The notes under the pieces: model-generated | The model's database searches: none | Seen by the model: only the letters and a program-made list of their open reading frames with translations | Told to the model about the DNA's origin: nothing | Translations under genes and position numbers: made by a program | DNA from: Blastococcus sp. TF02-8 | Lineage (GTDB): Bacteria; Actinomycetota; Actinomycetes; Mycobacteriales; Geodermatophilaceae | DNA: 64,000 nucleotides | NCBI RefSeq assembly: GCF_003319175.1 | Contig: NZ_QOHK01000003.1 | Span: 248,001 to 312,000 of the forward strand | Direction of reading: 5' to 3' | In this document: positions 51,824 to 60,730 of the stretch, one piece after another | How positions within the stretch are numbered: position 1 is the first letter of the stretch | Layout: every line of letters starts with the position of its first letter

Positions 51824-53319
51824 GCGACACCCTGGTCGACTTCGACGAGGTCCTGACCCGCTACGAGCCGGTCATCGGTCTGGAGACCCACGTCGAGCTG
51901 GGCACCGCGTCGAAGATGTTCTGCGGCTGCTCGACGACGTTCGGGGCCGAGCCCAACACGCAGACCTGCCCGGTGTGCCTGGGCCTGCCCGGCTCGCTGC
52001 CGGTGGTCAACGCCGAGGCCATCGAGTCCACCATCCGCATCGGCCTGGCCCTGGGCTGCCGGATCGCGAGCTGGTCGCGGTTCGCGCGGAAGAACTACTT
52101 CTACCCGGACATCCCCAAGGGCTTCCAGACCAGCCAGTACGACGAGCCCCTGTGCACCGCCGGACACCTGGACGTCGAGCTCGACGGCGAGACCTACCGC
52201 GTCGAGATCGAGCGGGTGCACATCGAGGAGGACACCGGCAAGAACCTCCACGTCGGAGGTTCCACCGGCCGGATCCACGGGGCCGACCACTCGCTGGTCG
52301 ACTACAACCGCGCGGGCATCCCGCTGGTGGAGATCGTGACCCGGCCGATCCCGGGCGCCGGCGCGAAGGCCCCGGAGGTCGCCCGCGCCTACGTGACCGA
52401 GCTGCGCGAGATCCTGCTCGCCCTCGGGGTCTCCGAGGTCCGCATGGAGCAGGGCAACCTGCGCTCGGACGTCAACACCTCGCTGGCCCCCATCGGCAGC
52501 CTCGACTGGGGCACCCGCACCGAGACGAAGAACGTGAACTCGCTGCGCTCGGTCGAGCGGTCGGTGCGCTTCGAGATGCGCCGCCAGGCCGCCGTCCTCG
52601 ACGCCGGGGAGCGGGTGGTGCAGGAGACCCGGCACTTCCACGAGGACACCGGCAGCACGTCGTCGGGCCGGAGCAAGGAGGAGGCGACCGACTACCGGTA
52701 CTTCCCCGAGCCCGACCTGGTGCCGATCGCGCCGGACGAGGAGTGGATCGAGAAGCTGCGCGCCGCGCTGCCCGAGCTGCCGGCCGCCCGCCGCGCGCGG
52801 CTGCGCGAGGAGTGGGGCCTCTCGGACACCGAGATGGCCTGGATCGTCAACGCCGGCGCCCTCGGCCTGGTGAGCGACACCGTCGCCGCCGGCGCCACGC
52901 CGGCCGACGCCCGGAAGTGGTGGCTGGGCGAGCTGGCGCGCCGCGCGAACGACAGCGGTGTGGAGCTGACCGAGCTCGCCGTCACCCCGGAGCAGGTCGC
53001 CGAGCTGGCCGGCCTCGTCGCCGCGGGCACGGTCAACGACCAGCTGGCCCGGCAGGCGCTGGACGGCGTCCTGGCCGGCGAGGGTGACCCGGCAGCGGTG
53101 GTCGAGTCGCGCGGGCTGGCCGTCATGGGCGACTCCGACGAGCTGGTCGCGGCGGTCGAGGCCGCCATCGAGGGCAACCCCGACGTCGCCGAGAAGGTGC
53201 GCAGCGGCAAGGTCCAGGCCATCGGCGCGCTGGTGGGGGCGGTCATGAAGACCACCCGCGGCAAGGCCGACGCCGCCACTGTCAAGCGCATGCTCGAGGA
53301 AAGACTGGTCAGCGGCTGA
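51820..53319 (+). CDS. gatB: Asp/Glu-tRNA amidotransferase subunit B
   Basis: This 499-residue subunit binds tRNA and phosphorylates the misacylated amino acid before amidation. [37 protein letters not shown] and the LRSDVNTS region are conserved, and a C-terminal YqeY-like tail follows ([22 protein letters not shown]). ATG 51820 overlaps the gatA stop. No phosphofructokinase lies between gatA and gatB, unlike in M. tuberculosis (from memory). Confidence 0.96.
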   Translation: MSDTLVDFDEVLTRYEPVIGLETHVELGTASKMFCGCSTTFGAEPNTQTCPVCLGLPGSLPVVNAEAIESTIRIGLALGCRIASWSRFARKNYFYPDIPKGFQTSQYDEPLCTAGHLDVELDGETYRVEIERVHIEEDTGKNLHVGGSTGRIHGADHSLVDYNRAGIPLVEIVTRPIPGAGAKAPEVARAYVTELREILLALGVSEVRMEQGNLRSDVNTSLAPIGSLDWGTRTETKNVNSLRSVERSVRFEMRRQAAVLDAGERVVQETRHFHEDTGSTSSGRSKEEATDYRYFPEPDLVPIAPDEEWIEKLRAALPELPAARRARLREEWGLSDTEMAWIVNAGALGLVSDTVAAGATPADARKWWLGELARRANDSGVELTELAVTPEQVAELAGLVAAGTVNDQLARQALDGVLAGEGDPAAVVESRGLAVMGDSDELVAAVEAAIEGNPDVAEKVRSGKVQAIGALVGAVMKTTRGKADAATVKRMLEERLVSG

Positions 53320-53386
53320 TCTCTCGTGCCGAGTGGGCCCCGGAGGGGTCCGCGCAGGCGCGACGCAACGGCTCACCGCGGCCGGG

Positions 53387-53413
53387 GGACGGCTCCCGGC
53401 TGCGGTGCCGTCC
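53387..53413. terminator. weak hairpin between gatB and the LppZ-like gene
   Basis: GGACGGC (53387-53393) pairs with GCCGTCC (53407-53413) around a 13-nt loop in the 108-bp gap between convergent genes. Confidence 0.3.
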
Positions 53414-53427
53414 GGAGGACTGCGGTG

Positions 53428-54564
53428 TCAGAGCGGGCTCTCCGGCTGGCCGCCGGGCGGGCGGATGCGCAGGACCTTGTCGTCGCCCTCGCCCGGCGTG
53501 CCGATGCCGTCCTTGTTCGAGGTCGTGACCCACAGGGAGCCCTCGGCGTCCAGCACCGTGGTGCGCAGCCGGCCGTAGCGGCCGCCGAGCACCTCGTCGG
53601 TCGCGTCCTCCATCGGCTTGCCCTGCTCGTCCAGCATCAGCACGTGCACCCGCTGGCCGTCGAGCGCGCCGAGGAACACCGTGCCGTTCGCGACCGCGCA
53701 GCCGCCCAGGCCGCCCTCCTCGGGCGGCACGGAGGCCAGTGGCGGCGCCGAGCCGCTCGCGCCCTCGGTGACGACGTCGAACTCGTCGCGGCCGTCGCGC
53801 GACTCGTCGGTCGCGTACATCCGCTGGTCGTCCTGGCACAGCGCCGTGACATCGCGGAACCCGCGGCCGAACACCGGCCCGGAGCCGCCCACCGGCCGAC
53901 CGAAGACGTCGATCCGGAGCACCTTCCCCGCGAGGGACGCCGGGTCCGCGGCCAGCGCCGGGTTGCCCGCGTCGCCGGTGCCGACGTAGAGGTTGCCGTC
54001 CTTCCCCGTGAGGAGCGCGCCCCCGTTGCCGACCTCGCCCCGGGGGATGCCGGTGAGCACCGGGTTCGGAGTGCCACCGAGGGGGAACCGCACGACCCGG
54101 TTGTCGGTGGCCGTCGACATGTAGGCGAACAGCAGGCCGTCCTCGGGGAACGTGGGGGAGAGGGCCAGGCCGAGCAGGCCACCGTCCCCGCCGGTGTCGA
54201 TGCCCGGGACGGTCATGAGCTCCTTCGCCGGCGAGCGGTCCGGGAAGACCTGCAGCAGCCGGCCGGTCTCGCGCTCACCCACGATCGCGCTGCCGTCGGG
54301 GAGCAGGACGAGGCCCGTGGGCACGGTCAGCCCCGAGGCGACGACGTTGGGGTCACCGCCCTCCTGGCCCGATCCCGGTTGCGCCGGGTCGTCGGGGACG
54401 GGCGCGGGGGCCGGCGGCTGGCCGACCTCGGGCGGGGCGCCCTCCGGCAGGGGGCGGAACGGTCCCGCGGGCTCGTAGCCGTCCTCGCCGCAGCCGGCCA
54501 GCAGCGCGGCGCCGAGCACGGCGGCGAGCAGCCGTGCCGTCCGCGTCCGCGAGCGTCGTCCCAC
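53428..54564 (-). CDS. LppZ-like lipoprotein, PQQ/sorbosone-dehydrogenase-type beta-propeller
   Basis: This lipoprotein of about 378 residues has a lipobox ending at Cys25 (LLAGC), a Pro-rich tether (about 35-75) and a beta-propeller resembling soluble glucose/sorbosone dehydrogenases (GLTVPTGLVLLPDG, VPGIDTGGDGGLLGLALSP, NGGALLTGKDGNLYVGTGD, GKVLRIDVFG). The PQQ or sugar substrate is not proven. From memory M. tuberculosis lppZ (Rv3006) lies in the same neighbourhood. The GTG at 54564 was chosen because TACTGT lies 7 nt upstream and the signal peptide then has a normal Arg-rich start; the frame also stays open far upstream, but with no signal. Confidence 0.84.
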   Translation of the reverse strand: MGRRSRTRTARLLAAVLGAALLAGCGEDGYEPAGPFRPLPEGAPPEVGQPPAPAPVPDDPAQPGSGQEGGDPNVVASGLTVPTGLVLLPDGSAIVGERETGRLLQVFPDRSPAKELMTVPGIDTGGDGGLLGLALSPTFPEDGLLFAYMSTATDNRVVRFPLGGTPNPVLTGIPRGEVGNGGALLTGKDGNLYVGTGDAGNPALAADPASLAGKVLRIDVFGRPVGGSGPVFGRGFRDVTALCQDDQRMYATDESRDGRDEFDVVTEGASGSAPPLASVPPEEGGLGGCAVANGTVFLGALDGQRVHVLMLDEQGKPMEDATDEVLGGRYGRLRTTVLDAEGSLWVTTSNKDGIGTPGEGDDKVLRIRPPGGQPESPL

Positions 54565-54613
54565 CCGGATCACAGTACGTGCGCGGCGCCGGCGGCCGCC
54601 TAGAGTCCGGGCC
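54565..54613. promoter_or_regulatory. two back-to-back leaderless promoters
   Basis: On the minus strand TACTGT (54572-54577) lies 7 nt before GTG 54564. On the plus strand TAGAGT (54601-54606) lies 7 nt before GTG 54614. Only 49 bp separate the two start codons, so the two promoters must share or compete for RNA polymerase space. Confidence 0.55.
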
Positions 54614-55549
54614 GTGGCGCACCTCCCGCTGGAAGCCGACGAGCCCCTGCACGTCCTCGTGCCCTCGCGCGCGATCGGTACCGCCGTCGAGGCGCTGTCC
54701 CCGCGGGTCCGGGCCCACCGGATCGACGGCCCGCCCAGGGGCGACGCGGCCCTGGCGCAGGTGTGGGTGCCCCGCTCCGGTGGCACGGCCCCGCCCGAGG
54801 GGTTCCTCGACGCGCTGCCCCGGCTCCGCCTGGTGCAGCTGCTGAGCGCCGGCGCCGAGGCGTTCGCCGGCCGGCTGCCGGAGGGTGTCGTGCTGTGCAA
54901 CGCCCGCGGCGCGCACACCCCGTCGACGGCGGAGTGGGCGGTCACCGCGACCCTCGCGTCGCTGCGCGGCATCCCGTCGTTCGTGCGCGAGCAGGACGCC
55001 GGACGCTGGTCCCCGGCGACGCACGGTTCCCTGGTCGGCGCGCGCGTGCTGATCGTGGGTGCCGGTGACATCGGCCGGGCGATCGGCCGCATGCTGGCGG
55101 GCTTCGACGTCGAGCCGACCTACGTGGGCCGGACCGCGCGGGAGGGCGTGCACGCGCCCGAGGAGCTTCCCGCGCTGCTCCCGCACGCCGACGTCGTCGT
55201 CGTCGTCGTCCCCGTGACCGCGGAGACCCGTGGCCTGGTCGACGCGCGGTTCCTGGCCGCGATGAAGGACGGTGCGCTGCTGGTGAACGCCGCGCGCGGC
55301 GTCGTCGTCGACACCGACGCCCTGCTCGCCGAGCTCTCCGGCGGACGACTCCGGGCAGCGCTCGACGTCACCGATCCCGAGCCCCTGCCCGCCGGCCACC
55401 CGCTGTGGGCGGCGCCGAACCTGCTGCTCACCCCGCACGTGGGCGGTGCGGTCCCGGCCACCAACGAGCGGGCGGCGGCCGCGGTCACCGAACAGGTCCG
55501 CCGGGTCCTCGAGGGGCTGCCGCTGGTGAACGTCGTCGGGGACTACTGA
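54614..55549 (+). CDS. D-isomer-specific 2-hydroxyacid dehydrogenase
   Basis: This NAD(P)-dependent enzyme of 311 residues has the Rossmann motif VGAGDIGRAIG, the catalytic Arg228 in NAARGVV, a Glu in DPEPLPAGHPLW and the His in LLTPHVGG, so the active site is complete. It is not SerA: it lacks the C-terminal ACT domain and is too short. The substrate (glyoxylate, hydroxypyruvate or another 2-keto acid) is open. Its end overlaps the PH-domain gene by 7 bp. Confidence 0.88.
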   Translation: MAHLPLEADEPLHVLVPSRAIGTAVEALSPRVRAHRIDGPPRGDAALAQVWVPRSGGTAPPEGFLDALPRLRLVQLLSAGAEAFAGRLPEGVVLCNARGAHTPSTAEWAVTATLASLRGIPSFVREQDAGRWSPATHGSLVGARVLIVGAGDIGRAIGRMLAGFDVEPTYVGRTAREGVHAPEELPALLPHADVVVVVVPVTAETRGLVDARFLAAMKDGALLVNAARGVVVDTDALLAELSGGRLRAALDVTDPEPLPAGHPLWAAPNLLLTPHVGGAVPATNERAAAAVTEQVRRVLEGLPLVNVVGDY

Positions 55550-55914
55550 GCGGGCAGCTCGATCCGGCCGCCGGACAGCGCAGCCAGCCCGGGGAGGTCC
55601 CGGGCCCGCACCACGGGCAGGTGCACCTCCGTGCCGGCCGTGGTCACCAGCCAGAGGTCGCCCCGTGGCGCGACCCGGATCCCGGCCACCTCGGTCCAGG
55701 GCACGTGCCGCCGGCCGACCAGGGCATGCACCGTGAGACCGTCGTCGGCGACGTCCACGCCGGTCCGCAGCACCCACACGGCGAGCGCCAGGGGGACGAG
55801 CAGGAGGAGCTGCAGCCCGGGCGCGGCGGACGCGAGCGGGATCGCGCAGAGGGCCAGGAAGCCCACCGGCAGCAGCGCGGTGCGGTTCATCCGGATGCGG
55901 GCGGGAGCGGTCAC
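55543..55914 (-). CDS. PH-domain membrane protein (Cfp6-like)
   Basis: This product of about 123 residues has two hydrophobic segments (about 11-29 and 31-49), followed by a bacterial PH-like domain ([39 protein letters not shown]). This fits the DUF3093/PH-type group of M. tuberculosis Rv3004 (cfp6), which lies beside the ilvBNC region as here (from memory). The GTG at 55914 is the likely start; ATG 55890 would remove eight residues. Function is unknown. Confidence 0.78.
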   Translation of the reverse strand: MTAPARIRMNRTALLPVGFLALCAIPLASAAPGLQLLLLVPLALAVWVLRTGVDVADDGLTVHALVGRRHVPWTEVAGIRVAPRGDLWLVTTAGTEVHLPVVRARDLPGLAALSGGRIELPAQ

Positions 55915-55964
55915 GAGTGACCATGCTCCCACCCCGCGGCGGCGGCTCCCGGCGGACACGGGCC

Positions 55965-55978
55965 TACCATCGCCGCTC
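55965..55978 (+). promoter_or_regulatory. leaderless-type -10 element of ilvD
   Basis: TACCAT (55965-55970) is followed by 8 nt and then GTG 55979. Confidence 0.45.
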
Positions 55979-57691
55979 GTGACCACCGTGGAGGACCGCC
56001 CGAGCGGCAGCGACACCGCCAACCTCAAGCCCCGTAGCCACGAGGTGACCGACGGGGACGCCAAGGCACCCGCGCGCGCCATGCTGCGCGCCGTCGGCAT
56101 GGGCGACGACGACTTCAGCAAGCCGCAGATCGGCGTGGCCTCGTCCTGGAACGAGATCACCCCCTGCAACCTGTCGCTGGACCGGCTGGCGAAGCGGGCC
56201 AAGGAGGGCGTGCACGCCGCCGGCGGCTTCCCCTTGGAGTTCGGCACCATCTCCGTCTCCGACGGCATCTCCATGGGCCACGAGGGCATGCGCGCGTCGC
56301 TGGTCTCCCGCGAGGTCATCGCCGACTCGGTCGAGACGGTCATGTTCGCCGAGCGGCTGGACGGCTCGGTCCTGCTCGCGGGCTGCGACAAGTCCCTGCC
56401 CGGCATGCTCATGGCCGCCGCGCGGCTGGACCTGGCCAGCGTCTTCCTGTACTCCGGCTCCACGCTCCCGGGGAAGCTGGGCGATCGCGACGACCTCACG
56501 ATCATCGACGTCTTCGAGGCGGTCGGCGCCTGCGCCCGCGGGCTGATCAGCCGCGACGAGCTGACCGCGATCGAGAAGGCCGCCTGCCCCGGCATGGGCT
56601 CCTGCGGCGGCATGTACACCGCCAACACGATGGCCAGCGTCGCCGAGGCGCTCGGCATGTCCCTGCCCGGCAGCGCCGCCCCGCCGGCCCCGGACAGCCG
56701 GCGCGACGGCTACGCCGTGGCTTCCGGCGAGGCGGTCGTGAACCTGCTCCGGAAGGGCATCACCGCGCGGCAGATCATGACCAAGGAGGCGTTCGAGAAC
56801 GCCATCACCGTGGTCATGGCCCTCGGCGGGTCCACCAACGCCGTGCTGCACCTGCTGGCGATCGCCCACGAGGCGCAGGTCGACCTCACCCTCGAGGACT
56901 TCAACCGGATCGGCGACCGCACCCCGCACCTGGCCGACGTGAAGCCCTTCGGCCGGTTCGTCATGACCGACATCGACCGCGTGGGCGGTGTCCCGGTGGT
57001 GCTCCGCGCACTGCTGGACGCCGGCCTGCTGCACGGCGACGCGCTCACCGTCACCGGCAGGACCATGGCCGAGAACCTGGCCGACATCGCGCCCCCGGAC
57101 CTCGACGGCACGATCGTGCACGCGATGGACAACCCCATCCACCGCACCGGCGGCCTCACCATCCTGCGCGGCTCGCTCTCGCCGGACGGCGCGGTCGTGA
57201 AGTCCGCCGGCTTCGACGCCGAGGTCTTCGAGGGCACCGCACGCGTGTTCGACGGCGAGCAGGGGGCCATGGACGCCGTCACCGAGGGCACGCTGAAGCC
57301 CGACGACGTCGTCGTCATCCGCTACGAGGGCCCGCGGGGTGGCCCCGGCATGCGCGAGATGCTGGCCGTCACCGGCGCCATCAAGGGCGCCGGGCTCGGC
57401 AAGGACGTGCTGCTGCTCACCGACGGCCGGTTCTCCGGCGGGACGACCGGTCTGTGCGTCGGCCACATCGCCCCGGAGGCCGCCGACGGCGGCCCGATCG
57501 CCTTCGTGCGCGACGGGGACCGGATCCGGCTGGACCTCACCACCCGCACCCTCGACCTCCTGGTCGACGAGGCGGAGCTCGCCGAGCGGAAGGTCGGCTG
57601 GGAGCCGCTCCCGGCGCGCTACACCACCGGCGTCCTCGGCAAGTACGCGAAGCTCGTCGGCTCGGCCGCGCAGGGCGCGATCTGCGGCTGA
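55979..57691 (+). CDS. ilvD: dihydroxy-acid dehydratase
   Basis: This Fe-S enzyme of 570 residues catalyses the third common step of valine/isoleucine and leucine synthesis. Cluster and Mg ligands lie in [21 protein letters not shown] and [16 protein letters not shown]. The C-terminal [19 protein letters not shown] is typical. The GTG at 55979 is supported by the -10 element and by the usual length. It is split from ilvBNC by the GGDEF-EAL gene. Confidence 0.95.
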   Translation: MTTVEDRPSGSDTANLKPRSHEVTDGDAKAPARAMLRAVGMGDDDFSKPQIGVASSWNEITPCNLSLDRLAKRAKEGVHAAGGFPLEFGTISVSDGISMGHEGMRASLVSREVIADSVETVMFAERLDGSVLLAGCDKSLPGMLMAAARLDLASVFLYSGSTLPGKLGDRDDLTIIDVFEAVGACARGLISRDELTAIEKAACPGMGSCGGMYTANTMASVAEALGMSLPGSAAPPAPDSRRDGYAVASGEAVVNLLRKGITARQIMTKEAFENAITVVMALGGSTNAVLHLLAIAHEAQVDLTLEDFNRIGDRTPHLADVKPFGRFVMTDIDRVGGVPVVLRALLDAGLLHGDALTVTGRTMAENLADIAPPDLDGTIVHAMDNPIHRTGGLTILRGSLSPDGAVVKSAGFDAEVFEGTARVFDGEQGAMDAVTEGTLKPDDVVVIRYEGPRGGPGMREMLAVTGAIKGAGLGKDVLLLTDGRFSGGTTGLCVGHIAPEAADGGPIAFVRDGDRIRLDLTTRTLDLLVDEAELAERKVGWEPLPARYTTGVLGKYAKLVGSAAQGAICG

Positions 57692-57760
57692 CCCCCCAAG
57701 GGGTGAGGCGGGGCCGGGTCGACTTGGTGGTCGGCCCGGCACTGCCGAGGAACCAGGTGT

Positions 57761-60502
57761 GTGCCGACGGCGGTCCTACCTGCCCGGGGTGGTCGCAGGA
57801 TGACCCCCCGGCAGCTGTCGTTCGCGCCGGCGGCGGTGCTCCTGGGTGCCCTCGGCGGGATCACCGTCGGCGTCCGCCTGATCGGGGGCACACCGGCGGT
57901 ACCGTCCACGGCCCTGCTGATGGCGCTGAGCGCCGTCGTCGCCACGGTCGCCGTCCTGAGGCGGGCTCGCCGTCTGGATCCCGCCTCGCAGCGGAGCTGG
58001 CGGTTCCTGGCCGTGGCCGGCGCCCTGCTGGGCGTCGGTGAGCTGCTGGCGGGTCTGGACGACCGCGGGTTGGCGGCCAACGGGTGGCCGCACCTGCCGC
58101 AGGGCCTCGCGGTCCCTGCCGTGATCGCCTGCATCGTCTACCTGCTCCCGCCCCGGGCCGGGCGTCGCGTCGGCGTCCGGGACCTCCTCGACGGCGCCGT
58201 CGTCCTCCTGGCGGTGAGCCTCGTCGGGGCCCTCGTCCTCTCCGACGCCGCCGCGCGGACCACCGGGATCGCGGGCGCGATGCTGACCATCGGGTACCCG
58301 TCCGTGGTCGCGGTCCTCTGCGGGATCGCGCTCATGGGGGTGTCGCGCGTGGCGGCCGAGCGCCGAAGGTCCGCCGTCGCGCTGCTGGTGTCGATGGTCG
58401 CGCTGGCGGTGGTCGCCCTCGCCGGCGCCACGGCCCGGCTCCTGGGCAGCACCACCTCCGACGTCCTGACCGACATCGCCTGGTCGGTCATGCTGCTCGC
58501 GGCGGTGCGCGCCGTCTCCATCGACGGCGGCCAGCGCCCCGCGGCGGACGAGGCCTCCGAACCGGGGCAGACGCTCTTCGGCGTCGTCGTCAGCCATGCC
58601 ACGGCCTACGGGGTCTTCGGCATCACCCTCGGCCTGGTGGGCGCCGGCCACGACTTCACGTTCGCGGAGCAGATCCTCACCGGGCTGCTGCTGGCCGTCA
58701 CCTCGGTGCGCAGCCTGTTCTGGGCCACCGACGGAGCGCGGGTGAGCCGCCGGCTGCTGCAGACCGAGGCCTACTTCCGCGCACTGGCCGCGAGCGCCGA
58801 GGACGTCACGGTCGTCCTCGACGACGAGGGCTGCGTGCGCTGGGTCTCCGGCGCCACCCTGACCCAGCTCGGCCGGACGGAGGCCGATCTCACGGGGCGC
58901 CCCCTGGCCGACCTGGTGGTCGCCGCCGACCGTGCCGTCCTCGCCCGCGTGGTGAGCGACGTGGCTGTGTCGGCATCCCTCCCGCCGACGGTGCGGCTGG
59001 CGACCGCGGCCGGGGACCTGCGGGACATCGAGCTGTCCGGCGTCGCCCGGGCCGGCGTGCCCGGGACGGCGCTGCGCGAGGGGCTCGTCCTGCACCTGCG
59101 GGACGTGACCGCCCGTCGCTCGAGCCAGCGCGAGCTGGAGCGCATGGCCTACACCGACTTCCTCACCGGGCTGCCCAACCGCGCCCGGTTCGTGGCGGAG
59201 CTCGATGCTGCGCACGCCCGCGCCGCTGCCGGTGAGCCCTTCGGGGTCCTGCTGGTCGACCTGGACGGGTTCAAGGCGGTCAACGACGTCGCCGGGCACG
59301 ACGCCGGGGACCGGCTGCTGTGCCTGGTCGCCGATCAGCTGCGCCAGGGGGCCCGCGAGCAGGACCTGGTCGCCCGCCTCGGCGGTGACGAGTTCGCCCT
59401 GCTGGTTCCGGGCGACCTGGACGAGGCCACCGCCCTGGCGGAGCGGCTCGTGGTCTCGCTGGACCGGACCTTCCGTGCCCCGGGCCCGGGGGAGGACGCC
59501 GCCGGGCTCTCGTTCGCCGTCTCGGGCAGCATCGGCGTGGCTCCGCTGGACCCCGCCGAGCCCACGACGGCGGCGGTGCGACAGGCGGACCTGGCGCTGC
59601 GCGCGGCCAAGTCCGCGGGCAAGCGGTGCGTCCGCTCGTCGGGTGAGGCGCTCGACGATGCGCTGGTCCGTCGCAGCCGGCTCGCCCGGGACCTCCCCGG
59701 CGCGCTCGAGACCGGGCAGCTGCGGGTGCTCTACCAGCCGGTGGTGGGTCTCGAGGACCGGCGCGTGCTCGGCCTCGAGGCGCTCGTGCGCTGGGAGCAC
59801 CCCCTGCTGGGCACGGTGGGCCCGGACGACTTCATCCCGCTGGCCGAGGAGGACGGCCTCATCGTCCCGCTCGAGCGCTGGGTGCTGGAGACCGCCGCCG
59901 CCGACGCGGCGCGGCTGCTGGCCGAGGGCTGGGACCTGATGACCTCGGTCAACGTCTCGATGCGCCACCTGCAGGCCGGTTGTCTCGCACCCGACGTGGC
60001 GCGAGCGCTGGCCGGGGCCGGCCTCCCGGCGGGCAAGCTGATCCTGGAACTCACCGAGTCGGTCATGCTCGACCAGCAGGACGGGCTGGAGAGCGATCTG
60101 GCCACCCTGCGCGGCATGGGCGTCGTCCTCGCGCTCGACGACTTCGGGCGCGGCTACTCGTCCCTGGCCTACCTCGCGCGGCTCCCGGTGCAGATCCTGA
60201 AGATGGACCGCGAGTTCATCGCCGACATCGACACCGATCCGCGCGGCCGGGCGCTGGTGGCCAGCATCGTCGAGCTCGGGCAGACCCTGGGCATGGACGT
60301 CCTCGCCGAGGGTGTCGAGACCGACGGTCAGCTGGCCGAGCTCCGGGCCATGGACTGCCGGTTCCTGCAGGGCTACCTGTTCGCCCGGCCCATGCCCCTG
60401 GCCGAGCTGCGGGTCCTGCTGAGCGGGTTCGACCCCGGGGTCCTCGACGGGCGTCCCACGGATCTGGACCCCGGTGTCCACCTGGTGGGACAGGGCGGTT
60501 GA
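57761..60502 (+). CDS. membrane GGDEF-EAL protein (c-di-GMP turnover)
   Basis: This bifunctional-type protein of 913 residues has about eight to ten N-terminal membrane helices (about 20-335), a PAS domain (about 345-460), GGDEF (about 470-640) and EAL (about 650-905). The cyclase motif GGDEF at 541-545 is intact, and the inhibitory site REQD at 532-535 lies exactly five residues upstream. The phosphodiesterase core is intact as well: Glu673-Ala-Leu, ELTES, DDFGRGYSS and EGVETDGQL. It can thus in principle both make and degrade c-di-GMP. GTG 57761 has GAGG (57747-57750) upstream; ATG 57800 would remove 13 residues. Confidence 0.93.
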   Translation: MPTAVLPARGGRRMTPRQLSFAPAAVLLGALGGITVGVRLIGGTPAVPSTALLMALSAVVATVAVLRRARRLDPASQRSWRFLAVAGALLGVGELLAGLDDRGLAANGWPHLPQGLAVPAVIACIVYLLPPRAGRRVGVRDLLDGAVVLLAVSLVGALVLSDAAARTTGIAGAMLTIGYPSVVAVLCGIALMGVSRVAAERRRSAVALLVSMVALAVVALAGATARLLGSTTSDVLTDIAWSVMLLAAVRAVSIDGGQRPAADEASEPGQTLFGVVVSHATAYGVFGITLGLVGAGHDFTFAEQILTGLLLAVTSVRSLFWATDGARVSRRLLQTEAYFRALAASAEDVTVVLDDEGCVRWVSGATLTQLGRTEADLTGRPLADLVVAADRAVLARVVSDVAVSASLPPTVRLATAAGDLRDIELSGVARAGVPGTALREGLVLHLRDVTARRSSQRELERMAYTDFLTGLPNRARFVAELDAAHARAAAGEPFGVLLVDLDGFKAVNDVAGHDAGDRLLCLVADQLRQGAREQDLVARLGGDEFALLVPGDLDEATALAERLVVSLDRTFRAPGPGEDAAGLSFAVSGSIGVAPLDPAEPTTAAVRQADLALRAAKSAGKRCVRSSGEALDDALVRRSRLARDLPGALETGQLRVLYQPVVGLEDRRVLGLEALVRWEHPLLGTVGPDDFIPLAEEDGLIVPLERWVLETAAADAARLLAEGWDLMTSVNVSMRHLQAGCLAPDVARALAGAGLPAGKLILELTESVMLDQQDGLESDLATLRGMGVVLALDDFGRGYSSLAYLARLPVQILKMDREFIADIDTDPRGRALVASIVELGQTLGMDVLAEGVETDGQLAELRAMDCRFLQGYLFARPMPLAELRVLLSGFDPGVLDGRPTDLDPGVHLVGQGG

Positions 60503-60534
60503 CGCCGGTGCGCCGCGAGGCGCACAGTGTCGGA
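60499..60534 (+). promoter_or_regulatory. promoter of the ilvBNC leader
   Basis: TTGACG (60499-60504) and CACAGT (60523-60528) are 18 bp apart; 6 nt later comes GTG 60535 of the leader peptide. The -35 element overlaps the stop codon of the GGDEF-EAL gene. Confidence 0.5.
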
Positions 60535-60594
60535 GTGCCTCGCACCAGCATGCCCGCAGACGCCCGCCCCAGCGGCGTCCTCGTACTCGCGTAG
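60535..60594 (+). CDS. ilv leader peptide (attenuator)
   Basis: A short frame of 19 codons ends in Gly-Val-Leu-Val-Leu-Ala and a TAG. The run of four branched-chain codons GTC CTC GTA CTC includes GTA, which is rare in such a GC-rich genome. An in-frame ATG at 60550 would give 14 codons. Ribosome stalling at these codons when charged Val or Leu tRNA is scarce would let transcription pass the terminator downstream. The frame is too small for ordinary gene calling. Confidence 0.7.
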   Translation: MPRTSMPADARPSGVLVLA

Positions 60595-60620
60595 CGCGTC
60601 CGGTCCCCGACCGACGCGCT
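60593..60620 (+). other. attenuator hairpin next to the leader-peptide stop
   Basis: AGCGCGTC (60593-60600) pairs with GACGCGCT (60613-60620), extended inward by GGT/ACC with one bulged C. It begins inside the leader-peptide stop codon, so the position of the ribosome decides whether it folds. Confidence 0.5.
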
Positions 60621-60622
60621 GA

Positions 60623-60653
60623 CCCTTCGTGCCCGTGGCACGAGGGGTTTTTT
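60623..60653 (+). terminator. intrinsic terminator (attenuator) before ilvB
   Basis: CCCTTCGTGCC (60623-60633) pairs with GGCACGAGGGG (60637-60647) over 11 bp with one G-U pair and a CGT loop. Six T residues (60648-60653) follow. It is the only textbook U-tract terminator I found in the window and lies 77 bp before the ilvB start. Confidence 0.85.
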
Positions 60654-60730
60654 GTTGGCCGTGACCTGCCGCACACGCTGATCCGACGCACCAGCCCGTA
60701 CCACGCCGCAAGGCACAGGAGACCCGCGCG

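Noticed and set aside
54614-55549. serA (phosphoglycerate dehydrogenase)
   Set aside because: It has the same superfamily and active site, but at 311 residues it lacks the C-terminal regulatory domains of actinobacterial SerA.
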